Under the pieces are notes generated by a model, which was not told the origin of the DNA, made no database searches, and worked only from the letters and a program-made list of their open reading frames with translations. Shown here one piece after another: positions 52,477 through 60,474 of a stretch of 64,000 nt of DNA. Positions within the stretch are counted from its first letter, which is position 1. Each line of letters opens with the position of its first letter. Origin of the DNA: Sulfuricurvum sp. (GTDB lineage Bacteria > Campylobacterota > Campylobacteria > Campylobacterales > Sulfurimonadaceae); the NCBI GenBank assembly GCA_028714915.1, contig JAQTLL010000002.1, positions 186,001 to 250,000 of the forward strand, read 5' to 3'. A program made the position numbers and the translations under genes.

Positions 52477-52519
52477 AGCATATCTTAAATAGGACAAAAA
52501 TACTCTTGATTAAAATCAA
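52477..52519 (-). promoter_or_regulatory. Class II FNR/CRP-type promoter of the small secreted protein gene
   Basis: TTGAT-TAAA-ATCAA at 52506-52519 is a perfect FNR/CRP-family palindrome. On the minus strand a -10 like TATGCT lies at 52482-52477. The box centre is then about 41.5 bp upstream of the expected start of transcription near 52471, the classic class II position. The cognate regulator is not in the window. Confidence 0.6.
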
Positions 52520-52545
52520 TAAATAGGATAAAAATAGTCCTATTT
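52487..52545. repeat. Repeated AAATAGGA half-sites flanking the FNR-type box
   Basis: AAATAGGACAAAAATACTC (52487-52505) recurs as AAATAGGATAAAAATAGTC (52521-52539), 34 bp apart. TCCTATTT (52538-52545) is the inverse of AAATAGGA. The outer arms AAATAGGAC and GTCCTATTT are perfect 9-bp inverted repeats that enclose the FNR-type palindrome. The inner pair can form a hairpin that may end the transcript of the upstream minus-strand gene. Confidence 0.65.
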
Positions 52546-52578
52546 AAATTTTTTGATAATTAAATATATAAGAATAGG

Positions 52579-53037
52579 CTATTTTTTCAAAAATTTCTGA
52601 TTTTCAGGATTTGAAAGAAAAGTACTCATAGAGTTTTGAACTCCTTCATTTTTTTCACTATTGGCAGGAGATATTCGCTCATTTGGAAGGGCGAGATTGA
52701 CAAATGCCGGGGTGTCATCAATGATAATTTGTACAATAGAGAGAAGGGGAATGCTTACAAAACTACCAATGTTTTCTTGACCAAATCCTGCTTCAAAAAT
52801 TAAAATATCATTATCAATTCGAGCACTTTCAAAGGTGTATCCGGCAAGAAAAAAAAGAGTCATGGTTCTAAATTCATCTGCAATATGTTTGGGGAGCGAA
52901 GGGTCGAACGTAACGGACTCGATTTTACATAAAACACCAAAATTTTGATCATTTTCAAATAGATAAATGAGCATATCACGAACATGGTTTCCCATGAGTC
53001 TGGCAAAAGAAGAACTTTTAATAATATCGTATAACAT
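52579..53037 (-). CDS. Conserved protein with SspB-like pattern
   Basis: The 152-residue protein has no signal or membrane segment. The middle shows IADEFRTMTLFFLAGYTFESARI and then ILIFEAGFGQENIGSFVSIPLLSIVQII, which resembles the beta strands of the SspB adaptor. Those strands run from an F-D-A-R-F-G-G-type strand to a VPL-x-A-V-L-x-I strand. A polar, Ser/Asn-rich tail follows, as in SspB, whose tail binds ClpX. On this basis a protease-adaptor role is possible, but the similarity is by eye only. It lies 18 nt downstream of the aminotransferase class IV gene. Confidence 0.55.
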   Translation of the reverse strand: MLYDIIKSSSFARLMGNHVRDMLIYLFENDQNFGVLCKIESVTFDPSLPKHIADEFRTMTLFFLAGYTFESARIDNDILIFEAGFGQENIGSFVSIPLLSIVQIIIDDTPAFVNLALPNERISPANSEKNEGVQNSMSTFLSNPENQKFLKK

Positions 53038-53055
53038 GTTGATTAACCTATTTTT

Positions 53056-53643
53056 TTATGTTTGGGCAATTATACCATTATCCATCTCAATGAACCCTAT
53101 CATCGCATTCATAAGGGCAATTTTTGGTGCCTTAAGTGCATCAGAAATGCTTAAAACAGCAGGAGTTATTTTTCCTTCATCTATCAGTCGTGAGCGTGTC
53201 GTCCCCTCAAGAAGAGGTGTTTCAGGGGTGAACCATTGGTTATTGATAAAAAAGGCAATATTGGCAATAGTGGTGTCGGTGAGGCAGCCATTTTGGACAA
53301 TGAGTATGTCGTCACATCCATCGCGGGCATCAAAGAGTTTGTCCAGCGAACTGCGATCGGAATATTTGGATGAATACTTTATGGTATTGTCCTGAATCAA
53401 ACGAAGTGAGATAATTTTTTTGGGAATGTAGGGATGATACTCAATACTGCATTGCGCTTCATCATATAAAAAACGGCATCGATAAAGGGCAGCGTCAGGT
53501 GGATTGATGAGTTCTGAGAGGTTATAGGACGTACTAATATTAAATTTTTGTAATGTGCTATCCAGCCGTCGTTGGTGATAGAAGAGATGATGTGCAACTC
53601 CTTGATTGCACAAGATGGTCTCCAAAAATGATTTAGGCTTCAA
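53056..53643 (-). CDS. pabC: Aminotransferase class IV, aminodeoxychorismate-lyase-like
   Basis: The 195-residue protein starts with FLETILCNQG and has the likely PLP lysine in IKYSSKYSDRSSL. DDILIVQNGCLTDTTIANIAFF and the TPETPLLEGTTRSRL glycine-threonine loop follow, all typical of fold type IV. It is about 70-80 residues shorter than most PabC or branched-chain enzymes, chiefly in the N-terminal part. Compact forms like this occur in the phylum. The start overlaps the cysK stop by 11 nt. Its probable job is making 4-aminobenzoate for folate, which would complement folK, but D-amino acid or branched-chain activity cannot be excluded. Confidence 0.7.
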   Translation of the reverse strand: MKPKSFLETILCNQGVAHHLFYHQRRLDSTLQKFNISTSYNLSELINPPDAALYRCRFLYDEAQCSIEYHPYIPKKIISLRLIQDNTIKYSSKYSDRSSLDKLFDARDGCDDILIVQNGCLTDTTIANIAFFINNQWFTPETPLLEGTTRSRLIDEGKITPAVLSISDALKAPKIALMNAMIGFIEMDNGIIAQT

Positions 53644-54556
53644 ACAGTGCTGTACTTAGGTAACGTTCTGCAGTATCACAAAGGATAGTAACAACTGTTT
53701 TACCCTGATTTTCAGGGCGAGAAGCTATCTCAATGGCTGCATAAACATTTGCACCCGCTGAGATACCCACAAGAATTCCCTCCTCACGTGCAAGCTTTTT
53801 GGCAGTAGCGATAGCATCTTCATTACTAACTATTATGACTTCATTGTAGAGAGTGGTATTAAGTACATCGGGAATAAAGCCTGCCCCAATACCTTGAATT
53901 TTATGAGGTCCTGCTCTCCCTCCTGAGAGGACACATGAGTCTTTTGGTTCTACGGCAATGATTTGAATGTTGGGTAAAACGGCGCGTAATGCTTCTCCTG
54001 TCCCTGTAAGAGTCCCCCCCGTTCCTACTGCAGCTACAAAAATATCCACTTTGCCATCCGTATCCCGTAGAATTTCTTGTGCAGTCGTTGTACGATGAAT
54101 CTGGGGATTGGCAGGATTAGAAAATTGCTGTAAAACAAGTGAGTTAGGGGTGTTCTGACAGAGCGCATCGGCTTCATCGATTGCCCCTTTCATTCCTTGA
54201 GATGCAGGAGTTAAAACAAGATTGGCTCCGAGAGCATATAGTAAATTCCGTCGTTCGATACTCATGGATTCTGGCATAGTGAGGGTGAGGTTGAGTCCCA
54301 AAGCAGCACAAATGGAAGCAAGTGCAATGCCTGTATTCCCACTGGTTGGCTCTATAATCAAGGTTTCTTTTGTGATTTTGCCTTCATCCACTGCTGTTTT
54401 AATCATGTTAAAGCCTATGCGGTCTTTGACAGAGCTTGTGGGATTCATAAATTCGCATTTCCCCAATAGTGTAGCACCAGAGGCTTGAGAAGGGATGTTG
54501 AGACGTACAAGAGGTGTATTTCCTATAAGTTCAGTGATATTGGCAGCGATATTCAT
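53633..54556 (-). CDS. cysK: Cysteine synthase (O-acetylserine sulfhydrylase)
   Basis: This PLP enzyme makes cysteine from O-acetylserine and sulfide. The 307-residue protein has the PLP lysine in NPTSSVKDRIGF, the substrate loop EPTSGNTGIALA, the phosphate-binding GTGGTLTGTG and the C-terminal GISAGANVYAA. It is first of a minus-strand group with pabC-like and the SspB-like gene. Upstream TATTATAAAAT on the minus strand is a likely -10. Confidence 0.95.
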   Translation of the reverse strand: MNIAANITELIGNTPLVRLNIPSQASGATLLGKCEFMNPTSSVKDRIGFNMIKTAVDEGKITKETLIIEPTSGNTGIALASICAALGLNLTLTMPESMSIERRNLLYALGANLVLTPASQGMKGAIDEADALCQNTPNSLVLQQFSNPANPQIHRTTTAQEILRDTDGKVDIFVAAVGTGGTLTGTGEALRAVLPNIQIIAVEPKDSCVLSGGRAGPHKIQGIGAGFIPDVLNTTLYNEVIIVSNEDAIATAKKLAREEGILVGISAGANVYAAIEIASRPENQGKTVVTILCDTAERYLSTALFEA

Positions 54557-54644
54557 ACTACAGATTCCCCTTTTTTAAAATTTTATAATACCATAAATGG
54601 CTAAAACCAATACTAATTACAACTATTGTACTCGTATATAAATT

Positions 54645-54666
54645 TATTTTATTGCTATTTTATTGC
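54645..54666. repeat. Tandem 11-bp repeat upstream of accC
   Basis: TATTTTATTGC is present twice in a row, followed by a third partial TATTCTTG. It lies in the AT-rich 159-bp gap between divergent cysK and accC, about 50 nt upstream of the accC start. Such small tandem units can change copy number and alter promoter spacing. Confidence 0.6.
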
Positions 54667-54715
54667 TATTCTTGTTGGTTACACTTGTGTTTACAAAAAC
54701 TAAAGGGTGAGGCAG

Positions 54716-56176
54716 ATGGCAGAGCAAACAAAAATCAATAAGATCTTGATAGCAAATCGTGGTGAGATTGCATTGCGCATTATTCGAGCGTGTAAAGAGC
54801 TTGGGAAAAAAAGTGTTGTTATTTTTTCTGAAGTAGACGTAAACGGCGTTTGGGTACGTAAAGCAGATGAATGTTATCCGATTATGGGAGACCCGATTGC
54901 TGCATATTTAGACTATGAGCGTATTATTTCATTGGCTAAAAAAGCAGATTGTGATGCGATTCATCCGGGGTATGGTTTTCTCTCTGAAAGTGCTGAATTT
55001 GCACAGGCATGTGCGGATAATGGATTGATTTTTATAGGACCAAAACCTGAACACATTGCCCTTTTCGGGGACAAAATGGCCTCTAAAGTCGCAATGCGCG
55101 AAGTCGGTGTCCCGATGCTTCCGGGCACAGATGAGCCGATTGACAACATCGATGATGCCCAAAAGATAGCAACGGAGATTGGTTTCCCCATTATTATTAA
55201 AGCGGCTTTTGGTGGTGGCGGACGCGGTATGCGTATCGTTGAAAAAGCAGAAGATTTTAAAGAGATGTATATATCGGCAACCAATGAAGCATTACGATTT
55301 TTTAATCGTGGTGAAACATTTATTGAAAAATATCTCAAAAATCCTCGTCATATCGAGATCCAAATCGTAGCGGATAAATACGGCAATGTTATCCATTTGG
55401 GAGACCGTGACTGTTCTATTCAACGTCGTCACCAAAAAGTGATTGAAATTGCTCCATCACCGTTGCTCAATGAAGATACGCGCCGTGAGCTTTATCGTGT
55501 TTCAACCAAAGCAATGTTCAAGCTAGGCTATGAAAGCGTCGGGACAATCGAATATCTGGTCGATCAAGACGATAATTTCTATTTTATTGAAATGAATACG
55601 CGCGTGCAGGTTGAGCATCCGGTTACAGAGATTATCTCAGGAATTGATTTGATTCAACGGATGATTGAAATTTCTGAGGGTGATCCATTGAAATTCTTGC
55701 AAGAAGAGATCAAGCTTCGAGGCTACGCGATTGAATTTCGTATCAATGCTGAGAATCCAAAGCTTGGATTCGTTCCATCACCGGGTCTTATCACCAACTA
55801 TCTGGCTCCCGGTGGTCCAGGTGTGCGTTTGGACAGTATGGCGTATACCAACTACCAAATTCCATCCAATTATGATTCTATGATCGGGAAGCTTATTGTT
55901 TCAGCATTGACATGGGAAGACGCTGTACGCAAAGCGCGACGTGCTCTTGATGAATTTATTATCGAGGGGATACCTACCAATATTTCTCTTCACCGTCAAA
56001 TTGTCTGCGACCAAGATTTTATCGACGGAAAACTGGACACGGGTTATTTGGATACTAAATTGAGCACCTTTAATCTTGATGCTATCCATAATATGCAAAA
56101 CGAAGAGATAAAGATGAAGCAAATTGAGCAGATCATTGCTGCGATTAACGCTAAGAATTTAACAGTACGACACTAA
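54716..56176 (+). CDS. accC: Biotin carboxylase subunit
   Basis: The ATP-grasp enzyme carboxylates biotin on its carrier protein, for acetyl-CoA carboxylase or a two-subunit pyruvate carboxylase. The 486-residue protein has KILIANRGEIALRIIRA, HPGYGFLSES, the glycine loop KAAFGGGGRGMRIV, and EMNTRVQVEHPVTE. The C-terminus is longer than E. coli AccC (449) by a charged, Asn/Lys/Gln-rich tail. AccB is not adjacent. ATG at 54716 follows AAAGGG by 8 nt; a GTG three codons earlier is possible. The convergent lnt gene overlaps its end by 4 nt. Confidence 0.93.
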   Translation: MAEQTKINKILIANRGEIALRIIRACKELGKKSVVIFSEVDVNGVWVRKADECYPIMGDPIAAYLDYERIISLAKKADCDAIHPGYGFLSESAEFAQACADNGLIFIGPKPEHIALFGDKMASKVAMREVGVPMLPGTDEPIDNIDDAQKIATEIGFPIIIKAAFGGGGRGMRIVEKAEDFKEMYISATNEALRFFNRGETFIEKYLKNPRHIEIQIVADKYGNVIHLGDRDCSIQRRHQKVIEIAPSPLLNEDTRRELYRVSTKAMFKLGYESVGTIEYLVDQDDNFYFIEMNTRVQVEHPVTEIISGIDLIQRMIEISEGDPLKFLQEEIKLRGYAIEFRINAENPKLGFVPSPGLITNYLAPGGPGVRLDSMAYTNYQIPSNYDSMIGKLIVSALTWEDAVRKARRALDEFIIEGIPTNISLHRQIVCDQDFIDGKLDTGYLDTKLSTFNLDAIHNMQNEEIKMKQIEQIIAAINAKNLTVRH

Positions 56177-57390
56177 AATACCACTCCACTTCCTCCGCCA
56201 TTGGCGGAATGAAATACTATAGAATTATTTTTTCGTGCATAAAATCGGATTAAAATATTTTGTAATGTTGGCTCAATGGAGGGTTGAAACCATCCATTAT
56301 TACTGGTTGCAATAAGATAGCGAGCGTCTGGTGTATACAGCTCCTCTCTCGTAGCTTCATAGCAGATAGCATTGCGAAATTTTACCCCTTTGATAACAAA
56401 GTCGGTTGGTTTATCCGCCGTGACAAAGTCAGATCCTCCTCCAAAAATTTGACGATTAACCCACCCTTTTAAAAACGATGGAAGAGGAATATATTCCCCG
56501 AAAGGGACGAGGATCATTTTTTTGGCTACAGTGATTTTTCCATGGTCAAAAAGATATGACACATTGTAATTGAGATTATTTTCATCGTGCAGTGTTCCTG
56601 TGAGAATAGCAATAGAGTCAGATTTTTGTTGCAGTTCTTTCATTAACATCGGAGCGTGATTCATGTAGAGGGTAAAGGCGGCTTCTGGGAGAACGACGAG
56701 ATCGTATCCTTGCGCTATGGCTTCATCGATACTGGCTAGATTGTTGTTGATGGTATCTTCGAGTATAAATTCTTGCCATTTTAAATCTTGCGGAATGTTA
56801 GTTGAGATTAATTTTATTTTTAGTGGCGGTAGTGGAGGAGGGGTATAAGTGGTTTGCATGGCCAAGGGGAGCAATAGCAGAGGGAGAACTTTTTTCTGTC
56901 GATAAAACCATGATGTGGAGGCTAAAAGTGCCAAAACAAAGGCAAACTGCCATTTTTCAAAACCGAGATAACTTTCCACAAAAATAAGCTCCGGCTGCAT
57001 CCAGTTAAAATCCATCGGCCATACGTAGGTCAAGCCAAAGAGAATAAATGCACGAAGCCATGGATTGCTTGTTATCCCAAGTGCTCCATAATAAAGAGTA
57101 TAGACGAAACCAAACCCAAGAGCCACGAGCCATGTAGCCCATCCAAGCCCATAATATTGAAAACTGTATCCAATCCAATAGCACCAAAAAAGACCGATCC
57201 AAAATCCTGTCAGGGGAAGCATAATACGAGGAGCATACAGCAGTCCATAAAGAGCGCCAAGAGCCGCAAGGGTATTGATAAGTCGAATCGTGATATGAAA
57301 GTATTCAAAATAGATAAAAGCACTGAATCCAAGTGCGATAAGCAACGGGATGATGAGTAGGTTATAGGGGATGGCGATCGGTAATTTCAT
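56173..57390 (-). CDS. lnt: Apolipoprotein N-acyltransferase
   Basis: The inner-membrane enzyme adds the third acyl chain to lipoproteins. The 405-residue protein has about six membrane helices in the first 180 residues, then a periplasmic nitrilase domain. The triad is seen as Glu in VVLPEAAF, Lys in VAKKMILVPFGEY and Cys in NAICYE. It is shorter than E. coli Lnt (512), mostly in loops and the end. Its -10 (TATAAT on the minus strand at 57402-57397) lies only 6 nt upstream of the ATG, so the mRNA may be leaderless. Confidence 0.92.
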   Translation of the reverse strand: MKLPIAIPYNLLIIPLLIALGFSAFIYFEYFHITIRLINTLAALGALYGLLYAPRIMLPLTGFWIGLFWCYWIGYSFQYYGLGWATWLVALGFGFVYTLYYGALGITSNPWLRAFILFGLTYVWPMDFNWMQPELIFVESYLGFEKWQFAFVLALLASTSWFYRQKKVLPLLLLPLAMQTTYTPPPLPPLKIKLISTNIPQDLKWQEFILEDTINNNLASIDEAIAQGYDLVVLPEAAFTLYMNHAPMLMKELQQKSDSIAILTGTLHDENNLNYNVSYLFDHGKITVAKKMILVPFGEYIPLPSFLKGWVNRQIFGGGSDFVTADKPTDFVIKGVKFRNAICYEATREELYTPDARYLIATSNNGWFQPSIEPTLQNILIRFYARKNNSIVFHSANGGGSGVVF

Positions 57391-57396
57391 GGGCGA

Positions 57397-57402
57397 ATTA
57401 TA
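57397..57402 (-). promoter_or_regulatory. -10 element TATAAT next to the lnt start codon
   Basis: On the minus strand CTATAATTCG places TATAAT 6 nt before the lnt ATG. If used, transcription would begin at or very near the A of the start codon, giving a leaderless mRNA. No Shine-Dalgarno motif lies between them. Confidence 0.5.
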
Positions 57403-57423
57403 GCGATGTTAATCTCTTTTGAG

Positions 57424-57429
57424 TATAAT
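57424..57429 (+). promoter_or_regulatory. -10 element TATAAT for yajC-secD-secF
   Basis: TATAAT in GAGTATAATGC is 33 nt before the yajC ATG. An AAGGA ribosome binding site follows at 57450-57454. The box lies 22 bp from the divergent lnt -10. Confidence 0.6.
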
Positions 57430-57462
57430 GCAAGAACTTTTATATATCCAAGGATCCATAAC

Positions 57463-57729
57463 ATGGCAATAGTCACTCAACTACTCCCTTTTGTCTTTTT
57501 GATAGCGATTATGTACTTCGTCATCATTCGTCCACAACAAAAACAAGCGAAGAAACACGCTGAGGTTCTGGCCGCCCTTACAAAAGGGGACAAGATAGTT
57601 ACCAACGGCGGTTTGATCGTCGAGATTAAAAAAGTCGAAGAGACATTTTTCGTAGTAAAATTTAATAATGACGTAGAGGGGCGTTTAGTCAAAGATGCTG
57701 TTGCGCGAAAGTACGAGGATGAAGCTTAA
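57463..57729 (+). CDS. yajC: Sec translocase accessory subunit YajC
   Basis: The small inner-membrane protein associates with SecDF. The 88-residue protein has one membrane helix (LLPFVFLIAIMYFVII) followed by RPQQKQAKKHAEVLAAL and GDKIVTNGGLIVEI, the family core. The ATG at 57463 has AAGGA 8 nt upstream. An in-frame ATG 57 nt earlier would lie in the promoter region. secD begins inside its 3' end. Confidence 0.95.
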   Translation: MAIVTQLLPFVFLIAIMYFVIIRPQQKQAKKHAEVLAALTKGDKIVTNGGLIVEIKKVEETFFVVKFNNDVEGRLVKDAVARKYEDEA

Positions 57730-59293
57730 TTTTCGTCTTGTTTTACTGATTGCTGCTACCGTTTTTGGAATTATTTTCTCGTTACCATCGTTAACTCAAA
57801 GCGAACGTGGTGCAAAAGTGACTTTGGGTCTGGATTTGCAGGGCGGGTTGCATATGTTGCTGGGGGTTAAAACCGAAGAAGCGGTTACTTCTCAGCTTAA
57901 ATCGATTGCCGCAGGTATAAGTCGATTTGCTGAGCATAATGACATTATGATCGATAGTTTAAATGCGAGCAGCGATACGGTAACGTTTGAATTGCTCGAT
58001 AATGATGATGCAGTATTGTTTGATGGCTATTTTAAAAAAATAGAAGGGACAGTTGTCCGAGCATCAGGAGGGAGCTATAGCATCTCAATGACCCCAGTGG
58101 CAGTAGAGAAGCTAAAAGTTCAAGCCGTCGATCAGGCGATTGAAACGATTCGTAACCGACTCGATCAATTTGGTCTTGCAGAACCTACCGTGGCAAAGCA
58201 GGGTGTGGATAAAATCTTGGTTGAACTTCCCGGTATCAAAACTCAAGAAGAGGAGCAGCGTGCCCGTGAATTGATTTCACGTGCGGCGAAACTCGAACTT
58301 ATGGCGGTTGATGAAGATCGTGCCATGCGCGTTCATGAGCTAAGTGATACCGAAGTAATGGGGTATGGAGATAAAATTCTTGCAGATGCCTTGCAACCAA
58401 AAATGAAACATTTGGTGCGTGAAATTCCTATTCTTGACGGGACGATGCTCACCAATGCTCAAGTGGGATACGATCAGAACAATAACCCAACTATTAACTT
58501 TACACTTAATTCTGAGGGTGCACAGATTTTCGGCGATTTTACCGCTAAAAGCGTTGGAAAACGGCTCGCGATTGTTCTTGATGGAAAAGTTTATTCAGCA
58601 CCGGTGATTAATGAACGTATTGGCGGTGGAAGCGGTCAAATCAGTGGTAATTATACGACGGCTGAAGCCAATGACTTGGCGATAGCCCTGCGTTCCGGTG
58701 CATTGCTTGCTCCGATCTATATGATGGAGAAGCGCTCGGTAGGACCAAGTTTGGGAGCAGATAGTATTCGCGCATCTCTGCTTGCTCTTGTGAGCGGTTT
58801 TGGGCTTGTTATTTTGTTTATGATGTTCTATTACGGTCTTGCAGGGGTCATTGCAAACCTTGCGGTTGTAATCAATCTTTTCATCATTTTGGCATTGATG
58901 TCTCTTATGGGGGCTACTCTAACTCTTCCTGGGATGGCAGGTATTGTCTTGCATATAGGACTTGCGGTGGATGCAAATATTATTATCAATGAGCGGATAC
59001 GTGAAGGATTTAGAGCCGGAGTTCCAACGCGTCGCGCAATTGCCGAGGGGTATTCTAAAGCAATGAGAGCAATCTTAGATTCGAATGTGACACAAATTTT
59101 GGCATGTACTATTTTGTATGTGTATGGAACGGGTGCTATCAAAGGATTTGCGGTAACGCTTAGTATGGGGCTTTTGGCTTCTATGCTTACTGCTATCGTC
59201 GGATCGTATGGAATTTATCAATTGTTTATGGAGCGTATTGAGAAAAATAAAAACTACACTTTGTGGTTTGGTATGACGAGAAAGGCTAAATAA
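57719..59293 (+). CDS. secD: Protein translocase subunit SecD
   Basis: This membrane component uses the proton gradient to pull preproteins across the inner membrane. The about 523-residue protein has an N-terminal helix, GLDLQGGLHMLLGV, and a periplasmic P1 domain with RIGGGSGQISG. Five C-terminal helices carry MMFYYGLAGVIANLAVVIN and LHIGLAVDANIIINERIREG. The start at 57719 overlaps the yajC stop and gives the usual MKLNFRL. An ATG at 57695 (eight codons earlier) is possible, because the 57719 start has its GAGG directly adjacent. Confidence 0.95.
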   Translation: MKLNFRLVLLIAATVFGIIFSLPSLTQSERGAKVTLGLDLQGGLHMLLGVKTEEAVTSQLKSIAAGISRFAEHNDIMIDSLNASSDTVTFELLDNDDAVLFDGYFKKIEGTVVRASGGSYSISMTPVAVEKLKVQAVDQAIETIRNRLDQFGLAEPTVAKQGVDKILVELPGIKTQEEEQRARELISRAAKLELMAVDEDRAMRVHELSDTEVMGYGDKILADALQPKMKHLVREIPILDGTMLTNAQVGYDQNNNPTINFTLNSEGAQIFGDFTAKSVGKRLAIVLDGKVYSAPVINERIGGGSGQISGNYTTAEANDLAIALRSGALLAPIYMMEKRSVGPSLGADSIRASLLALVSGFGLVILFMMFYYGLAGVIANLAVVINLFIILALMSLMGATLTLPGMAGIVLHIGLAVDANIIINERIREGFRAGVPTRRAIAEGYSKAMRAILDSNVTQILACTILYVYGTGAIKGFAVTLSMGLLASMLTAIVGSYGIYQLFMERIEKNKNYTLWFGMTRKAK

Positions 59294-59295
59294 AC

Positions 59296-60267
59296 ATGGA
59301 ACTTTTTAAAGAAGACAAAATTTATAACTTTCTAGGACGTGGGAAAATCTTTTTTATCGCGTCGTTTGTTTTATTTTTCCTTGCAATTGCACTGATCTCG
59401 GTAAAAGGGTTCTCTTTTGGAATCGATTTTACCGGCGGAACGGTCGTACAGGTTAAATACGCAGATGTGGCACCTATTGATAAAATACGGGAAAGCTTGA
59501 AAAAAAATGAGCTGTTTGCACACGCTACGGTCACTGAGTTTGGTTCACCTCAAGAAGTTGTTATTAAAACGCCTGCCTCGACGATGGGATTGAGCAATGA
59601 CATTGGCGATACCACGAAAAAGATTCTTGCAGGGACAGGTGATTTTGAGATTCGCCGTGTTGATATGGTAGGACCAAAAGTGGGTGATGAATTGCGGGTT
59701 AAGGGATTAACTGCGTTTTTGCTTACACTCCTTGCAATTATGGCAACGGTAACGTTTCGCTATGAGTGGCGTTTTGCCCTTGCCGCAATTATTGCGATTG
59801 TTCACGATATTATTATTACCTTTGGCTTTGTATCGTATTTTGAGGTTGATTTTAATATCGAAAGTGTTGCGGCATTGTTGATGATTTTGGGCTATTCGAT
59901 TCACGATACGATTATTGTGTATGACCGTATTCGTGAACACATTGAAGAGTCTAAAAATACCGATTTTATTATGATAGTCAACGAAGCGGTATCCCGTACC
60001 CAATCACGAACGACACTCACGTCATTGACAGTATTCTTCGTTGTATTGACTTTGTTTGTTTTCGGCGGTGACATTATGATGGGCTTTAGCTTCCCGATGT
60101 TGATCGGAGTCATTGTCGGTACATATAGCTCAATTTTCGTTGCGGCACAACTGGTCGTTTGGACAGGATTTAATGTTGCAGGTTACCGTCAGATGTTGGC
60201 AGAAAAAGTAAAAAATCGAGTCGATAAAGAGAAAATGCGTGCTCAATTCGAGCAGGGCATTGTCTAA
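59296..60267 (+). CDS. secF: Protein translocase subunit SecF
   Basis: This is the partner of SecD. The 323-residue protein has the first helix (FFIASFVLFFLAIALISV), FGIDFTGGTVVQVKY, and the helices with ATVTFRYEWRFALAAIIAIVHD. ILGYSIHDTIIVYDRIREH follows, as in all SecF. It starts 2 nt after secD. A strong hairpin follows the stop. In related genomes leuS follows soon after, whereas here about 2.4 kb of accessory DNA intervenes. Confidence 0.96.
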   Translation: MELFKEDKIYNFLGRGKIFFIASFVLFFLAIALISVKGFSFGIDFTGGTVVQVKYADVAPIDKIRESLKKNELFAHATVTEFGSPQEVVIKTPASTMGLSNDIGDTTKKILAGTGDFEIRRVDMVGPKVGDELRVKGLTAFLLTLLAIMATVTFRYEWRFALAAIIAIVHDIIITFGFVSYFEVDFNIESVAALLMILGYSIHDTIIVYDRIREHIEESKNTDFIMIVNEAVSRTQSRTTLTSLTVFFVVLTLFVFGGDIMMGFSFPMLIGVIVGTYSSIFVAAQLVVWTGFNVAGYRQMLAEKVKNRVDKEKMRAQFEQGIV

Positions 60268-60278
60268 AATTCTTCTTT

Positions 60279-60304
60279 AAAATTCCCGTGAAAACGGGAA
60301 TTTT
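60279..60304 (+). terminator. Hairpin terminator after secF
   Basis: AAAATTCCCG and CGGGAATTTT form a perfect 10-bp stem (plus a T-A pair) with a GAAA-type loop. It ends 12 nt after the secF stop with T residues in the right arm. It marks the boundary of the sec operon and of the accessory insertion. Confidence 0.85.
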
Positions 60305-60327
60305 GAAATATTAAAGGTTGAGTATTT

Positions 60328-60462
60328 ATGACCATTTCTAAAATAAAAATCAATCTCCAAGAACTCATCCAAAATCCCCCCCCTCAAACGTTTTCTTCTA
60401 ACCTTTTGCTCGTATACGGGTTTCAAAAATCAACTATTATCCGTTTGCAAGTACCTCTATAA
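60328..60462 (+). pseudogene. 44-codon fragment resembling the N-terminus of a type IIG-like DNA methyltransferase
   Basis: The frame from ATG 60328 (AAAGG about 10 nt upstream) encodes 44 residues with the pattern TFSSNLLLVYGFQKSTIIRL in the middle. By eye this resembles the conserved opening of large restriction-modification enzymes, which run F-x3-LL-x-AYG-x-x-K-x-T-I-x-RL. It stops after QVPL, while such enzymes are hundreds of residues longer. It is probably the stump of a gene that was replaced by the present insertion. It could instead be a real small peptide. The identification is from memory and weak. Confidence 0.35.
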
Positions 60463-60474
60463 AAAGATCATGTA

